Shown in pieces: positions 1-12,346 of a stretch of DNA of 64,000 nt (position 1 is the first letter of the stretch; every line of letters begins with the position of its first letter). A program made the translations under genes and the position numbers. Under the pieces are notes generated by a model that saw only the letters and a list, made by a program, of their open reading frames with translations, was not told the DNA's origin and searched no databases. Source of the DNA: Branchipolynoe longqiensis (taxonomy: Eukaryota; Annelida; Polychaeta; Phyllodocida; Polynoidae); the NCBI GenBank assembly GCA_030323885.1, contig CM059186.1, forward strand, positions 171,539,230 to 171,603,229. The letters are read 5' to 3'.

Positions 1-330
1 GATGATCCATATCATGTAAAGGGTGTATATATTATATATATATATATATATAGTATGTGTATATATATTAATATGTATATTCTATATATGTAATATATAT
101 AATATATGCATGTATAATACATATAAGATATTATAATTATATATTCTATATATGTATATATACTATATATTATAGATACAATATATGTAAATAAGTTATA
201 TATATATATTATTTACATTATATATATTATATATATAATATATATATTATATAATGATATTATATATACATTATATATAGTGTATATATTACATAAATCA
301 ATATAATAATACATATACGTATATATATAT
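1..330. repeat. AT-rich TA-dinucleotide low-complexity DNA
   Basis: Nearly pure A/T with runs of TATATA and ATATAT. No coding potential or recognisable element. A similar stretch recurs at about 3140-3330. Confidence 0.9.
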
Positions 331-915
331 TACCCTTGGTGTTAACTCGCATGTAACATTCTGGGATTCACTCATGGTGTACAGTGAACCCTCGTTAATC
401 TAGTCGAGTTTGTTTCCAACACCTAATGTCGGATTACCGAGATTGTCGTTTAAGCGATCTTGATTTTTAGAAAAATGAATGGCTGAAACCTGTTCCATGG
501 ATGTTTTGGTCGGATATCGATACTTCCGAATCAAATGTGGGCAAACGATCATAAGCTGACCATATATTTATAAAAAAATATTATATCTATATATATACAT
601 ATATTTATGTATACATGTATATAGAAGTATAGGTATACATAATTGAATAATGATAACACATGTAGTGTGTTTTGTTCTTTGCCAAAAGAAAATTGACAAT
701 TTCCAACACAACCACACAGACACAAACGCCTGCTTATCTTAACAGCTTACAATTGCAAGGATTTTCGTGAAGAACTAAACAAACATAAGCCAAAGAAAAT
801 ATAAAGCAAGGAACGTGCTCGAAATCCAGTATTTCAATCGATTGTGAGAATGTATCCAGAATAAAAATTTTCTTTTGGGTTTTTAAGAATGGAAAATGAA
901 GTATGAATTGTAATC

Positions 916-1233
916 TTTTTTTTTTTTTTTTTGGTCCATTAGTTGTTTAAGCAGGGGAAATTTCAGTCATAGACGACTGGTCTTCCTCATTCCACTGCTG
1001 GTCGATAGAAAGTCCGAGCCTACACTGTTACCGACCCAAGGGATTTTTAACCTCCCACACCACATAGACATGGTATGAGAGCAACTGGCCTTTGATGACG
1101 CTGTAAGTTATACACAGCGGTGGAAATCCAAATTGGCAGAGCTGGGGGCACCGGGAATCGAACCGCCGACCCTCAGATTAGGAGTCTGACCTAGAAAAAA
1201 GTCAGACACTCTAACCACTCCGCCACAGAGAAC
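916..1233 (-). mobile_element. tRNA-derived SINE, copy 1
   Basis: Read on the minus strand, it starts with a tRNA-like head, runs through a body of about 200 bp and ends in A17 (T run at 916-932). Pol III box A (TGGCGGAGTGG, 1215-1225) and box B (GGTTCGATTCC, 1154-1164) match consensus exactly. The anticodon-loop-like sequence CTCCTAA resembles tRNA-Arg(CCT). A near-identical copy in the same orientation is at 8691-9003. Confidence 0.85.
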
Positions 1234-2237
1234 GTTTTTGATTTTTAAAGAATGGAACAAAAAGTATTCTATTTGTGTGGTTTAATTTAATATGTTGTGA
1301 TTTAAATGCGCTTCATTGGGTGTGCATCACTAACTTAAATCACGTGATTAGTATTGGATGTTTTGAGGCGTAGGTTTTGTTTTGAGGGGTGGGAGTCTAA
1401 AAGTCAAACAAAGTACCATCTTTCTTCCCCAACAGTGTAGCAGTGTCAATTCTTACACATAGATGGCTCACTGAGTCATTCTTGCGACAAAAACGCCACC
1501 GCTAACGTACATAAAAGATTCACCCGTACTTGTAGTAGGGGTGAATGACAACGTAGTCTAAATACGGGCGAAAATAGCTTTAGTATGGAACAGGAAGGTG
1601 TATCAGCACAGAGTTGGTGAAATATGAGAGAATGCAAAAAGACAAGAACGTGACCATAGAATGCTGTCGATTTCACTTTTTAAAGTCCATTGAACTACAT
1701 GTTTTATTATATTTTTTGAAATCCAAAGTAGGGGGTGAATATTAAGATATATGTGAAGAATATATTTTGCTTCTTAAATTAAGAATTTATCTGCATATTT
1801 CATTTACCCAGCATGTCGACATTTTTTGCCAGCTTTTATATAGGGTTGTTCTTCACTTCTCAGGCTACTGCAGCAGTACGGGGTAAATCTTTTATCTACC
1901 GCTAACAGTGTATTTTGTACTGCGGTGAAGCTGAAAATTGTTATCCTATATATATATTGAAACATTACACCCCAAGTGCATGGACCATTTGTGCATAATC
2001 GGCATTCTTCATCTGTGCTATTTCACAATTTGCATAAAATTATATTAAATATTCAGTTAGGCATCACTTCAAGTAATCAAACCCCCCCCCGCCCCCCCAC
2101 GAAGAATGCTATGCAACTTTTTTTGATCAGTTTTTGTTTCCTCTTTTTATATTTTAATCAATTGCCTTGTGAATCCATGAGAATGGTCACCGAGGCTATT
2201 TCAATTCAAGTTGATGTACAACATGTATTCCTTTAAG

Positions 2238-2923
2238 GGGCTGTCACATTATGACGCATCGCGCCAATGTATGCCGACGTATGTGATTTTTGGCAACTAT
2301 GTCGGGATACGTCGTTATGCGTTACGCGTGCGTTAAGCGCTCGTTGGTATACGTCAATGTACATCGACGTTCGTCGAGATACGGCATCGCACGTCAGGGG
2401 GTCAGCAAAGTGTTGCACATGCACAAAACTTTCAATGTACGACAACGTTCGACAACATGTAGATTTTATGTTGGGGGTACCTTATGTATACATTAGGCGT
2501 ACATTGATGTACATTAGACATACGTTAGACAAACGTTGTTCACTACGTTGTTCACTACTTTGACCTATGTTAAAGGCAGTGGGAATGTACAGTCTGCGTA
2601 CTGACAATGTATGGATAACGTACGTCTAACGTTTCTCCAGCGTGTCTTGACGTATGTAGCGTATGAGGCGTAGTTCTGGCGATTGAATAATGTATATAAC
2701 CTTCATCGCCATTCTGCGAACGTACCGTGAGCGTAATTCAAGCATTTTTTTGTGGGAGGCATGTTAGCCATACCTTGGTCATACATTGGCCATGCGCTAT
2801 GTATATGGTATGTATACGTCCAACTTTGCCCCCCATGCCGAACTGTTTGACGCTTCTCAGCGTTAAAAAGTGCTTTTACGGGTTGGCCGCAGGCTTGCGA
2901 GATGCGTCGTAATGTGACAGGGC
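2238..2923. mobile_element. TIR element with ACGT-rich interior
   Basis: Terminal inverted repeats of about 23 bp: GGGCTGTCACATTATGACGC on the left and, inverted on the right, GCCCTGTCACATTACGACGC. The interior (686 bp) is full of degenerate TACGT/GTACG motifs and has no transposase. Short open frames inside are artefacts of this composition. The target-site duplication is not clear, so the superfamily is unassigned. Confidence 0.7.
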
Positions 2924-3139
2924 ATTTAGATCCTCAGGACAGGATTATATAAGGGGATTGGCCTACCTATATGTGCATATATATTGCATGCATATGTATA
3001 CGTATGTATCTTTGGTTCAGTGCCAAATGAATCTGTCTATTTACGGCCAAACATCCTATGCGACCAATAATTGCTTAAACCTAGAGATGATTGGATAAGC
3101 GAGGCTGAACTGTACATGTGGAATATAATCAACTTGAAT

Positions 3140-3330
3140 ATGCTGACAGGACATGTGTATTATATATACATATATATATACAATGTGATATATATCGTGT
3201 ATAATGTATAATATATCATTTGCATAATATATAGTATATATAATATATGATATATATTTTATGTCTAATGTATATATATACTATAATATATATTATAATA
3301 TATATTATATATAATATATAATATATATAA
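3140..3330. repeat. AT-rich TA low-complexity DNA
   Basis: TATATA-rich stretch lying just beyond the right end of the pogo-like element; nothing else recognised. Confidence 0.85.
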
Positions 3331-3635
3331 CAACATACATCGCACTTAAATAAGACTTTGCTGGTTACCTATTGGTTACATAACTCCTGTGAATTGAAGT
3401 GATAAATGTGGTGCCTGCTTTGGTTGGTTACGTAGGAATGACGTCATGGTTTGGTTGACAGTGCCTATATTAGGCCGCTAGTGTTTCCTTGCAGTGATTA
3501 ACTTCACTGCAGCTCCTCCCAGGATTTACTCAATATTCGTTGCCAAAGGTTTTATTTTCACTTAAAGTAAATCTGGACATGGTCTGCGAGTGAGGCTGTT
3601 AAATGCAGTTGCCACCAGTTTACGGCATATATATA

Positions 3636-3883
3636 TGAGGCTGTCTCAAAAGGTGCAAAGTAATTTGGGACAAAACTTTGTCCATTGTAACGATCAACAT
3701 ACTATCTGCTTATGCATTTGCTCATGGATAAACTGATTAATGGTGTTTCATAATCCCAATAGAATACATATTGATTTGAAGCAAATGTCCTCGTGTTTTC
3801 AGTGTAACCGTTTCTGTGCTATTTTGTGTCAATCATTACGGGGACAAAAAAAAGAAGAGTTATCACCTTTTGAGACAGGCTCA
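3636..3883. mobile_element. Mariner-like MITE, about 248 bp
   Basis: Perfect 20-bp terminal inverted repeats (TGAGGCTGTCTCAAAAGGTG) flanked by TA on both sides (3634-3635 and 3884-3885). The short length, absence of an ORF and TA duplication fit a Tc1/mariner-derived miniature element. Confidence 0.8.
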
Positions 3884-3885
3884 TA

Positions 3886-5065
3886 TGCTGTATAGGAATT
3901 ATACAAGTATAATAACCCAGAATATCCCTCCTTTCCCCAATCACTCACTCTCCTCCGTGGACTGATGGAGTCTGTCATAGTCATCTACTTCTCCAGCCTC
4001 CCCAACCCCAGCTCCGATGGTGGCGCCACCACCTATATTTAATTAATTTTGCATAACTAATATACCGACACAAATTCTTAGTCTTATCTTTGTCAGGATT
4101 CATATTCTGTTTAGAAACTACCCCAGGGTTTTGTGGGAATTCTTTTTTCTTTTTGAGTCAATTTTACGGGTGATTGGTTTGTTAATATTAAATGGTGGAA
4201 TGTTCACGTCAATGGTAATAATACAGTATTAATAACACATATAATATTAATAACATATGTAAAGACTAATAATAACAGTAATGATGCCACTAATATTAAC
4301 ACTAATCGTAACGCTTATACTGACAGTAATATTAACAGTAATATCAACAGGAACATTTACAGTAATACTAACAGTAATATTAAGACTAATATTTACATTA
4401 ATATTTACATTAATATGTACATTAATATTTACATTAATATTAACGGTTATATCACAGTAATACTAACAGGAATTACAGAAATATTATCAACCGTAATAAC
4501 AGTAATAATAACAAGAATAATAGACATTGAATAGCGGACTCTCAGTAACAATGGCCAATCTAAACCTAGCGGGTGCTATCATAACAATGAAACCATAAAA
4601 TAATATTTACAACTCGATTTAAAAACAAAAAAATACAGTTATAGTTGGAGACATTCCATTTACCCTAAAAAGCTACCTTACACGGGCGAGTCTTGGGGAC
4701 GGCTTGCAATTCTGTTCAACAAGAGCTGCTGTTCTCTTAACCTCCGTAGCTCTCAGCCGCGGGGAGCCCGGAGCCCAGAGCCCAGAGACTTATTAATTAG
4801 AAGAGCGGCCGACGTTTGCTGTCATGCTCAATTCGTGTGAACCTTTTTGTCAGTGTAGTCCGTGTTAGTTTCGTAGGACACCTCGAGTTTGTTGTTCTCA
4901 GATCGAGGATGCGACCCGTGAGATGCACAGGTGTGTGGTATGGAAGTCTCAAGCAAAAAATATACTTTTATACTCATGGAGGGTTTACTAACTAACACCT
5001 GTAAGGGACCCTACTGTTGTCAATGCATTGTTTTCTTTTAGGGGGGTGGTATTATGAATTATACC
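3886..5065. other. Non-coding stretch with AT-rich degenerate repeat
   Basis: No gene seen. Positions 4196-4525 form a degenerate tandem array of units like TAATATTAACAG. The rest is unremarkable AT-rich sequence with a GC-richer patch near 4680-4800 that has no ORF of note. Confidence 0.7.
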
Positions 5066-5625
5066 AAAGACAATGTACGATAAGACACACCACTCAGGGC
5101 TTTCATATAGGAATTTCTGAAATAATCATGCAGTGGCGCCATCCCATGGCAAACAAGGTGCATTTTCTTTGATTAGGTGTAGTTGTAGTTTTATTACTCA
5201 GACATAATCACAAATTTGATTTACGTATGCCACAGATTAAAGGGCGTAAAGTATGCTTGAACTTTACTATACTATAATATCATTTTCATTAATTAATATT
5301 ACGAGCTAATACACTATAATTGCTGTACATTGTCTTTGATGGTACAGCAGTCAGGGTGGGCTAGGGACCTGTCCCCTTGTTTCAATGCTAAAACAGTCAG
5401 GCTAGGCTAAGGAACCTGTCCCCTTGTTTCAATGGTAAAACCGTCAGGCTGGGCTAGGGGACCTGTCCCCTTGTTTCAATGCTAAAACAGCCAGGCTGGG
5501 CTAATGAACCTCTCCCCTTGTTTCAACGGTACAGCAGTTAGGCTGGGCTAGGGGACCTGTCCAATTATCTTGTTTGCTGTATTTCACGGGAAAGCGCTGA
5601 GTAGTGCGTCTTGTACATTGTCTTT
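5066..5625. mobile_element. TIR element of the AAAGACAATGTAC family
   Basis: The ends share about 36 bp as imperfect inverted repeats, beginning AAAGACAATGTAC (5066-5078) and ending GTACATTGTCTTT (5613-5625). The interior contains a 4-copy tandem repeat (5340-5575) and no ORF. Its left 90 bp recur at 27682-27772. Its right end abuts the Harbinger-like MITE at 5627. Confidence 0.7.
5340..5575. repeat. Tandem repeat, about 57-59 bp x 4
   Basis: Four imperfect units, each containing CAGGCTGGGCTA, then GGACCTGTCCCC, then TTGTTTCAA. Lies inside the TIR element at 5066-5625. Confidence 0.85.
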
Positions 5626-5626
5626 A

Positions 5627-6178
5627 GCCGTGTTTACATGGGCAATTGTAAAGCGAATTAGACAAAGCGATTTATATGAAGCGAAGTAGTGGCGCGTTTA
5701 CACACGGAGCGGTTTAAGGCGGAAATCGATATCTGCGCATGAGCAAGTCCAGACTAATCAGCGCCAGTTTGGGTTCGTCGACGTCACCACGAGAGAGTAT
5801 GGGTTCGACCTAGATATGTATTGATTGAATCGTATTGTTTTGGAACGGTCAAAACTTCTGCTGGGTAGTGAAACCCTAAAAATAAATGACGAAAAAAATA
5901 TCTGCGCACCTCTAGCCGGTTCATAGACCAAATGATATAATATGCGCTTTTGATCGACCGGAAAGTCAACAAACTAAGGTCTCGACTGCGCATGCGTGTT
6001 AAGTGCTTAAGCTAGTTTGCTTCATATAAACTACCTCGCGAGGTGGTTTACATAAAGTGAATCATATGAATCGAATCAGCCCTAATCCGCCTCAGAGTCG
6101 CGTTTACACGGCGAATGTGAGGCGAACTAGGCAAGGCGCATTATTTGAGCCGTTTTAACTCGCCCATGTAAACACGGC
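5627..6178. mobile_element. PIF/Harbinger-like MITE, 552 bp
   Basis: Inverted ends GCCGTGTTTACATGGGC and GCCCATGTAAACACGGC, flanked on both sides by TTA (5624-5626 and 6179-6181), the 3-bp duplication typical of PIF/Harbinger elements. Subterminal inverted sequences rich in GGCGAA and GGCGCG. No ORF. A related but not identical element is at 27494-27680. Confidence 0.75.
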
Positions 6179-6346
6179 TTATGATTATACTATGACTGCT
6201 AATATTGATCATGATAATGATGATAATTGATAATCCTTGATGATAATAACTGATGATGATAACTGATGATGATGACGAAGGATATAAGTCTGGTGATTAT
6301 GAATAATAAAGACAATAGAAGCGACATGTGCAGGTTATTGCCGTTG

Positions 6347-6695
6347 TTAAAGTTGCATAGTCCGATGGTTTGGGGTTTCTGTAATTTTCTGAGATAAATA
6401 TATTAGGTTGATCGTTATAATCTACCTTACCTTAGTTTAAAGTGACCTTTATTTTTAAATCTAACTGTGGAGATATTTGAAGTGAAAAGGCGCAACTTTA
6501 ATTTAGGCAAGCACGCCCAAACTCTGGCACCACAGGTTTCTGCAGTAACAGATTCTATTAAATTGTCTCAGTATTCCATTCTATGTGGTTACAAATGTTT
6601 GATAAATGCACCAGTATCTAAGTAAGATATGTAGAATGAAATCTAGATAATTTTTTTGGTTTTGAAAATCTGAGGTTATCAATGGACAGCTTTAA
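6347..6695 (+). mobile_element. TTAA-flanked MITE family, copy A
   Basis: Starts TTAA + AGTTGCATAGTCCGATGG and ends with a decayed inverted copy followed by TTAA (6692-6695). The body matches copy B (9916-10269) over its whole length. TTAA flanks suggest mobilisation by a piggyBac-type transposase. Confidence 0.75.
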
Positions 6696-6928
6696 GAAGC
6701 AGCAGGTGAGTTTTGCCAGGTTGGCTGTCTGTTGTGGAGGCTCAACGAATGTGACCAGCTTTCCTTCTATAGCCGCTTTAGTTCATTTTATGCATGGATG
6801 GGACATTTCCAATGGTCTGCCCATTGCTGAGGTGGTTTGTCGTTGTTGTTGTTTTGGTGATTGTGTTGAATGAAAGCTTGGCATTCATTCGCTGTCATTG
6901 CTGGGTATATGGGGAACGCTAGTGCTCA

Positions 6929-7500
6929 CACACCACCGTACCACCACCATCGACACCACACACACAACCACACACACCACCATCCACACACCATCACAAT
7001 ACCACCATCCACACCACACCACACAGCACACACACCGTCACACACCGTCACAGCACCACACATACCAGTATCACCACTACAATACCACTGCCACCACCAC
7101 CACCATCGACACTACACACACCACCACACACACACCATCATCCACACACACCATCATCATACCACCACCACCAAACCACTACCCACACCACATCACACAC
7201 ACACCGTCACACACCGTCACACCACGACAATAACACCACCACCAACACCACCATCCACACTACACACACCACCACCCACACACTGTCACACACTGTCACA
7301 CCCACACACATACCACTATCACCACTACAATACCACCAGCACCACCATTGACACTACACACCACCACCCAGACTACACACACCACCACCCACACATCGTC
7401 ACCCACACCCACACCAACACCACCACCCACACCCATACCACCATCACAAAACCACCACCCACACCACCACCCACCACCACACACCACCGTACCCTATATC
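6929..7500. repeat. CAC/ACACC-rich simple repeat
   Basis: About 570 bp of degenerate (CACAC)n and (CACCAC)n with internal higher-order duplications (for example CACACCGTCACA). It creates long His/Thr/Pro open frames that are not genes. Confidence 0.9.
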
Positions 7501-8690
7501 ATCCTGTCTTGCCTCTACCCCTCCCCCCCCCCCTCACTGTTCAACTAAATGACGTAATCAGCCTTCTCTATCTCAACGTTGTGTAACGAATTTTAAAAGA
7601 CATTTTTGAACCAAAATCAAACCGGCTCCGATTACATATGGCCAGGATAGGGCCGTCGTGTCAAATCATTATTTTAAAATTCAGTTTGAGATTTTATTTA
7701 AACATTTTCCTATAATTGACAATCCAAGTTAGTCTTTTTTTAAACCACGTAGCAATAACATATTCTGTAATTGTTTTGATAAAATAAAATGAAGCCAAAC
7801 AGGAAGTGAGTATGTGTAGGAACGCTCTGACGTCACGCCGAATCGCGTGCCCATAGAGAGAGTATTTTCATCGGCTGGCTTGTGAGTGCGCACTGATTAC
7901 AAAACAAATACAAGATGCACAATATATATATTTATTTTTGTTATGGCTGGGGGGCGGGGGGGGGGTCTTTAAAGCGTCTATTAATTTGGACATTTCTGCA
8001 TGATGTTGCCTTGGTTACCATTATATTCTGGATGCAGTCCTGGTGGGCTTTTGTATTGTTTGTTGGGGTTTTATGTCCAAACAAAATCTAAGGTAATATC
8101 AGGATGGTATTCCGTAGGTCATAATCACCCTGTAAGGTTACCAAAATATCGCGACTAATACTTTATGTGAAATAGTGTAATTATCACTTTTACATTGACA
8201 CATTATGGTTAGGATATATATTTGTCTTTCTTTCTTAATCTTGGCCAAAGAAAGAGGACATGTGTGACATTGCTATTAAAAGAAAAATCACACAAGCACC
8301 CTAAAAAAAAGGACTCTCCTTAAGTAAATTCTGCTCATATGCAATTAATTGTGTCATGATAAATGGAATTTAATATCAATAGTAGTATTGTATTGTATTG
8401 TAATAATCTGTAACAAGACAAACTTGGGTCAGCATCAGATGAGTGTTCCTCCAGCCGACTACAAAAATGGAATATTACTATCTTTATAAATGCTTGCTTG
8501 CTTATTATTATTATTATTATTATTATTATCTCTGATTCTGCATTCACAGAGTATCCCGAATGCTAACAATAAGAAATGTATAGGCTACTGAGTACCAATG
8601 CTGAAACCCGGTATTCTTTTAATTGTGTTCCCCACTTCTTCCAAATCTGAATTTGGCTACATATATATGTATATATATATATAATACATA
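7501..8690. other. Non-coding stretch
   Basis: No gene or element boundary recognised. Contains a G-run at 7950-7965, an (ATT)n microsatellite at about 8503-8530 and a short TA run just before the SINE. Confidence 0.6.
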
Positions 8691-9003
8691 TTTTTTTTTT
8701 TTGGTCCATTAGTTGTTTAAGCAGGTGAAATTTAAGTCATAGACGACTGGTCTTCCTCATTCCACTGCTGGTCAATAGAAAGCCCAAGCCTACACTTTTA
8801 CCGACCCAAGGGATTTTTAACCTCCCACACCACATAGACATGGTATGAGAGCAACCGGCCTTTGATGACGCTGTAAGTTATACACAGTGGTGGAAATCCA
8901 AATTGGCAGAGCTGGGGGCACATGGAATCGAACTGCCGACCCTCAGATTAGAAATCTGACCTAGAAAAAAGTCAGACACTCTAACCACTCCGCCACAGAG
9001 AAC
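8691..9003 (-). mobile_element. tRNA-derived SINE, copy 2
   Basis: Near-identical to 916-1233 and in the same orientation, with an A12 tail (T run 8691-8702). Box B has one mismatch (AGTTCGATTCC; plus-strand 8924-8934); box A is intact. It was inserted beside a TA microsatellite. Confidence 0.85.
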
Positions 9004-9358
9004 CCCGTTATCGAATGTAATAAGACCTGGAATGGGTTGCACGCCCTCCCCTTCCCGGGGGTGGGGGTGGGTACCAGCATGCACTTCTCCGTCTCCTGCG
9101 CGGGGCCTCTCCTCCACTATGTGTCTCTTAGCACATTGAGATGTAAAGTAGATGTGATTGTAGAGGCTGTTTTCTGTTGATATTTGTATCCTATTGACTG
9201 ATGGCAAAGACTGCTAAATCTCTCACCTTACATATATGCACACATTGAAGAGTCTTACCAAAAACTACTGCTACCACTCACACACTACCTAACTCGGGCA
9301 ACACACATGGACCACACATTCATTACATACTTTCCAAGCTATCGGACTGAGCATCCGA

Positions 9359-9747
9359 GTTCCGCTGGTCCGTCAGGAAGGACAGAAGCTGAGACCCAGC
9401 GCACCGGGTCACAGCGTCAGCTTTCACAGCGGAAGTTGGGGTTGGTGTCGCTGCCAGCCCTATTCTTCACGGTAGACCCTATGCATTAAATTCACGTCGG
9501 CGCCGATAACCACATGCCCCTCTGTTTTCAAAACGTGGTAGCATTATTGCCATACGTTTGTTTCCGATGTTAATTGCAGTGAAATTGTCCCCGCAGATGT
9601 TTGAAATAGATCGTATACTACTTAGTTTGCATTCACCACCTCTGCCCCCCTCCAAACCCCCGTCAACAACCTTCCGCTGTGTAAGCTGTAGCTGTAACCC
9701 GGCATGCTGGGTCTCAGCTTCAGTCCTTTCCGGGGGACCAGCGGAAC
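9359..9747. mobile_element. Foldback-type element with long TIRs
   Basis: The first and last about 85 bp are inverted copies of each other: GTTCCGCTGGTCC..., then GAAGCTGAGACCCAGC..., then CACAGCGGAAG. The central about 220 bp is unique. No ORF of significance and no clear target duplication. Confidence 0.75.
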
Positions 9748-9915
9748 TTGCAATAGCCGTATTCAACACACAGACTATGTATAACAACAGTGCCATTTAA
9801 GTAAGGCTATTTTCCATTTCTCTCCATTAAATCACAAAGCCGTATGCTACCTACCTGAAAACGATGTATGTGTCTGTCCGGAAGTAAAATGAAGACTATT
9901 CAGGAAATTATATAA

Positions 9916-10269
9916 TTAAACTTGCATAGTCCGATGGTTTTGACGTTCTATCATTTTTCTGAGATAAATATATTAAATTGATTGTTATAATCTATCTTAC
10001 TTTAGTTTGAACTAACCCTTTATTTTAAATGGCTAACTTTTGAGATATTTGAAGCACAAACATGTAACAGTAGTTTTGGCAAGCACGCCAAAACTCTGAC
10101 GCCATAGACCTCAGCAGTAACAGGTTCTATTAAATTGACTCAGTATCCCCTTCTATGTGGCAACAATTACTTAATAAGTATCAGTATCTAAGTTAGATAT
10201 GTAGACTCAAATCTAGATAATTGTTTTGGCTTTGAAAATGTGATGCTCCATCGGACTATGCAGCTTTAA
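9916..10269 (+). mobile_element. TTAA-flanked MITE family, copy B (best preserved)
   Basis: TTAA at 9916-9919 and 10266-10269. The inverted ends differ at few positions (left ACTTGCATAGTCCGATGG, right AGCTGCATAGTCCGATGG read inverted). 354 bp, no ORF. Copies A (6347-6695) and C (21620-21895, reversed) belong to the same family. Confidence 0.8.
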
Positions 10270-10738
10270 GTAGAGCAGCTATTAATTCTATTCTGGGGAA
10301 TGTTGAATTCTCATCTAATTCTTCCATTTGTGAGATTATTGTCGTTCATTTCCTGTCTACCACAAATGGTAGCAATCAACTTTACAATTATGGATAGGTA
10401 TCACGTTAAATAGGTCATAATGGTGGAGGGGAGATGGGGGGGGGGGGGCTCACTCCCCCCCTGCTTGATTTGTCTGAGAGGCTATTTGTGTAACTTCCCT
10501 CTTGTTAAAATGAAGTCACTGACCAAAATAATGTGATTTAGGTTATACTTTTAGAGCTGCATTCGTCACTAGAAGGGATTCGATTTTAAACCATTTCAGT
10601 AGCTAAACTGAATCGAATTGTACACAAATATATACAGCATATATACATGTATACATTATACATATACTCTATATATACCCATGGAATAACGGTATGTATA
10701 CATAAACACACACATATGTATATATATATGCTGTATCT

Positions 10739-10793
<55 letters not shown>
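10270..10793. other. Non-coding stretch ending in (AT)n microsatellite
   Basis: No gene seen. Contains a G11 then C6 run (about 10436-10462) and a long (AT)n run (10746-10794) into which the next element is inserted. Confidence 0.7.
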
Positions 10794-10796
<3 letters not shown>

Positions 10797-11265
10797 GTCA
10801 GCCTCACGAAAATGGGCCAATTGGGGAAGTTGTCGGCATCGATCATTGGATGTCGGCGTCGATCGGTATAATTATAGTTAGCATTGACAGAGGTGTTGGA
10901 AAGTCCTTAAATTTATCCTGAATGTAAAGGTCGAGATAATACAACAACCTCATTTCTTTCTAGGATAATTTTATATGAAACAAAGAAATGCACTACACTT
11001 TAAGAATTGCGATGCCAACATCTGGTAAAGTTGTCGGCGTCGATCATTGGATGTCGGCGTCGATCGGTATAATTGTAGTTTAGCATTGACAGAGGTGTTG
11101 GAAAGTCCTTAAATTTATCCTGAATGTAAAGGTCGAGATAATACAACCTTCTTTGTTTCTAGGATAATTTAATATGAAACAAAGAAATGCACTACACTTT
11201 TAAGAATTGCGACGCCGACATCTTCAATTGACCACCGATTGGCCCATTTTTGTGAGGCTGACTCA
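10794..11265. mobile_element. TIR MITE with an internal tandem duplication
   Basis: Ends TGGGTCAGCCTCACGAAAAT and, inverted, TGAGTCAGCCTCACAAAAAT, flanked by TA inside AT-rich DNA. The interior is a direct duplication of about 200 bp (about 10825-11025 and 11027-11226); each unit contains two near-copies of ATCGATCATTGGATGTCGGC-type sequence. No ORF. Confidence 0.8.
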
Positions 11266-12120
11266 TATATATTGATGCAATATATATATATATACATATA
11301 TTCCGTAAATTTAGATACCCATGTGTATGTATATGTCAGCATACTATGTTTCTATGTGTGTGTATATACATATATGTGAGAACTGCATATATATGGAGTA
11401 ATGTACACACATATATATATATATATAAATAGATATATATGTGCTCTATAATCTATTATGGGAATATAAACAAGGACATGGCCACCTAGCGGTTCTCTCT
11501 CTATTAGTTACTACATCCTGTACTGTCATGTGGTTTAGTTACTCCTACTGTACTAGTGTCATTGAGTTAGTACTACCTACTGTGCTGCTGCCTAGTCTAG
11601 TTCCTTCATCCTCCACTAGTCTGCCACCTGTGTGTGGCTCGTGACTGCCCTGATACCAGCTGCGTCTGGTCACTACTGCTGCCAGACCCGCTCAGACGGT
11701 CGGATTTTTATTCTACGAGTATAAATGCATAAATGCAAGGGTAACATGTACACCCTATATTTCCTCTGTGCATTGTTCGAGTGCCCCCTTCCTCCCAGCT
11801 GTCGGGTAAATTGCCGGGCGAGGGCCCCCCTCACGTCACACAGTGGAGGACATTTCTTTGACACTATATATAGTTGTGTGTACTGCATCCGTATTTAGTA
11901 GATATCTGGAGTAATGGAATATATACATATATACAGTACCAATGATATATATCGTTACTTATATATATATATATATATATAATGATATATATATATATAT
12001 ATACACACACATATATATATAGACACACACACTGAGTGCCCCGCCATGTGCGACCTGGGCCGATTTCAGGGTACGCCTCGTAGTCAACTCTGAGTCGGCT
12101 CCGTGACGTCTTTTTGGCTT
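11266..12120. other. Non-coding stretch with TA microsatellites
   Basis: TA-rich runs at about 11276-11300, 11410-11440 and 11930-12025. No supported gene; short frames between them lack features of proteins. Confidence 0.6.
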
Positions 12121-12123
12121 ATT

Positions 12124-12346
12124 TGCGTTCAGGGTTCGCCTCGGAGACGTCTCGCTTTTCAAATACGAGGCAAAAAGTGCCTTGAAAATGGCTGCCTTAT
12201 TCAGTGGTTTCAGCCAATCAGAGCTCTTCTTTTCAATTGCAAATGGCTGCCCCCTATGGAGGCCATCATTTTCAAGGCACCAGACAGCTCAAGTCGTTCA
12301 GACTAGCGCGGTGTCCGGAATATCTCCGAGGCGGACCTTGAACGCA
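12124..12346. mobile_element. Palindromic inverted-repeat element (nested hairpins)
   Basis: Outer arms TGCGTTCAGGGTTCGCCTCG (12124) and its inverted, slightly diverged copy ending at 12346. Inner arms GTGCCTTGAAAATGG (12177-12191) and the inverse ending at 12280. Likely a small foldback MITE. A further partial copy of the arm (CAGGGTACGCCTCG) is at about 12068. Confidence 0.6.

Larger units (their letters stand above)
382..3112. mobile_element. Non-autonomous pogo/Tigger-like DNA transposon, host to nested insertions
   Basis: The ends read CAGTGAACCCTCGTTAATC on the left and, inverted, CAGTTCAGCCTCGCTTATCC on the right (about 14 of 20 matching). Both are flanked by TA (380-381 and 3113-3114), the target duplication of the Tc1/mariner/pogo superfamily. 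A subterminal inverted similarity (GGATGTTT then GGTCG/GGCCG) lies near 500 and 3052. No transposase is visible; the interior holds a SINE (916-1233) and another inverted-repeat element (2238-2923). The pairing of the two ends is inferred from sequence and TA flanks, and could be coincidental over 2.7 kb. Confidence 0.5.

Noticed and set aside
2267..2912. Several 60-100 codon frames
   Set aside because: They lie in the ACGT-rich interior of a TIR element, overlap each other on both strands and show no protein features.
6870..7586. 238-codon open frame rich in His, Thr and Pro
   Set aside because: It is a read-through of CAC/ACACC simple repeat; all frames are biased and there is no domain.
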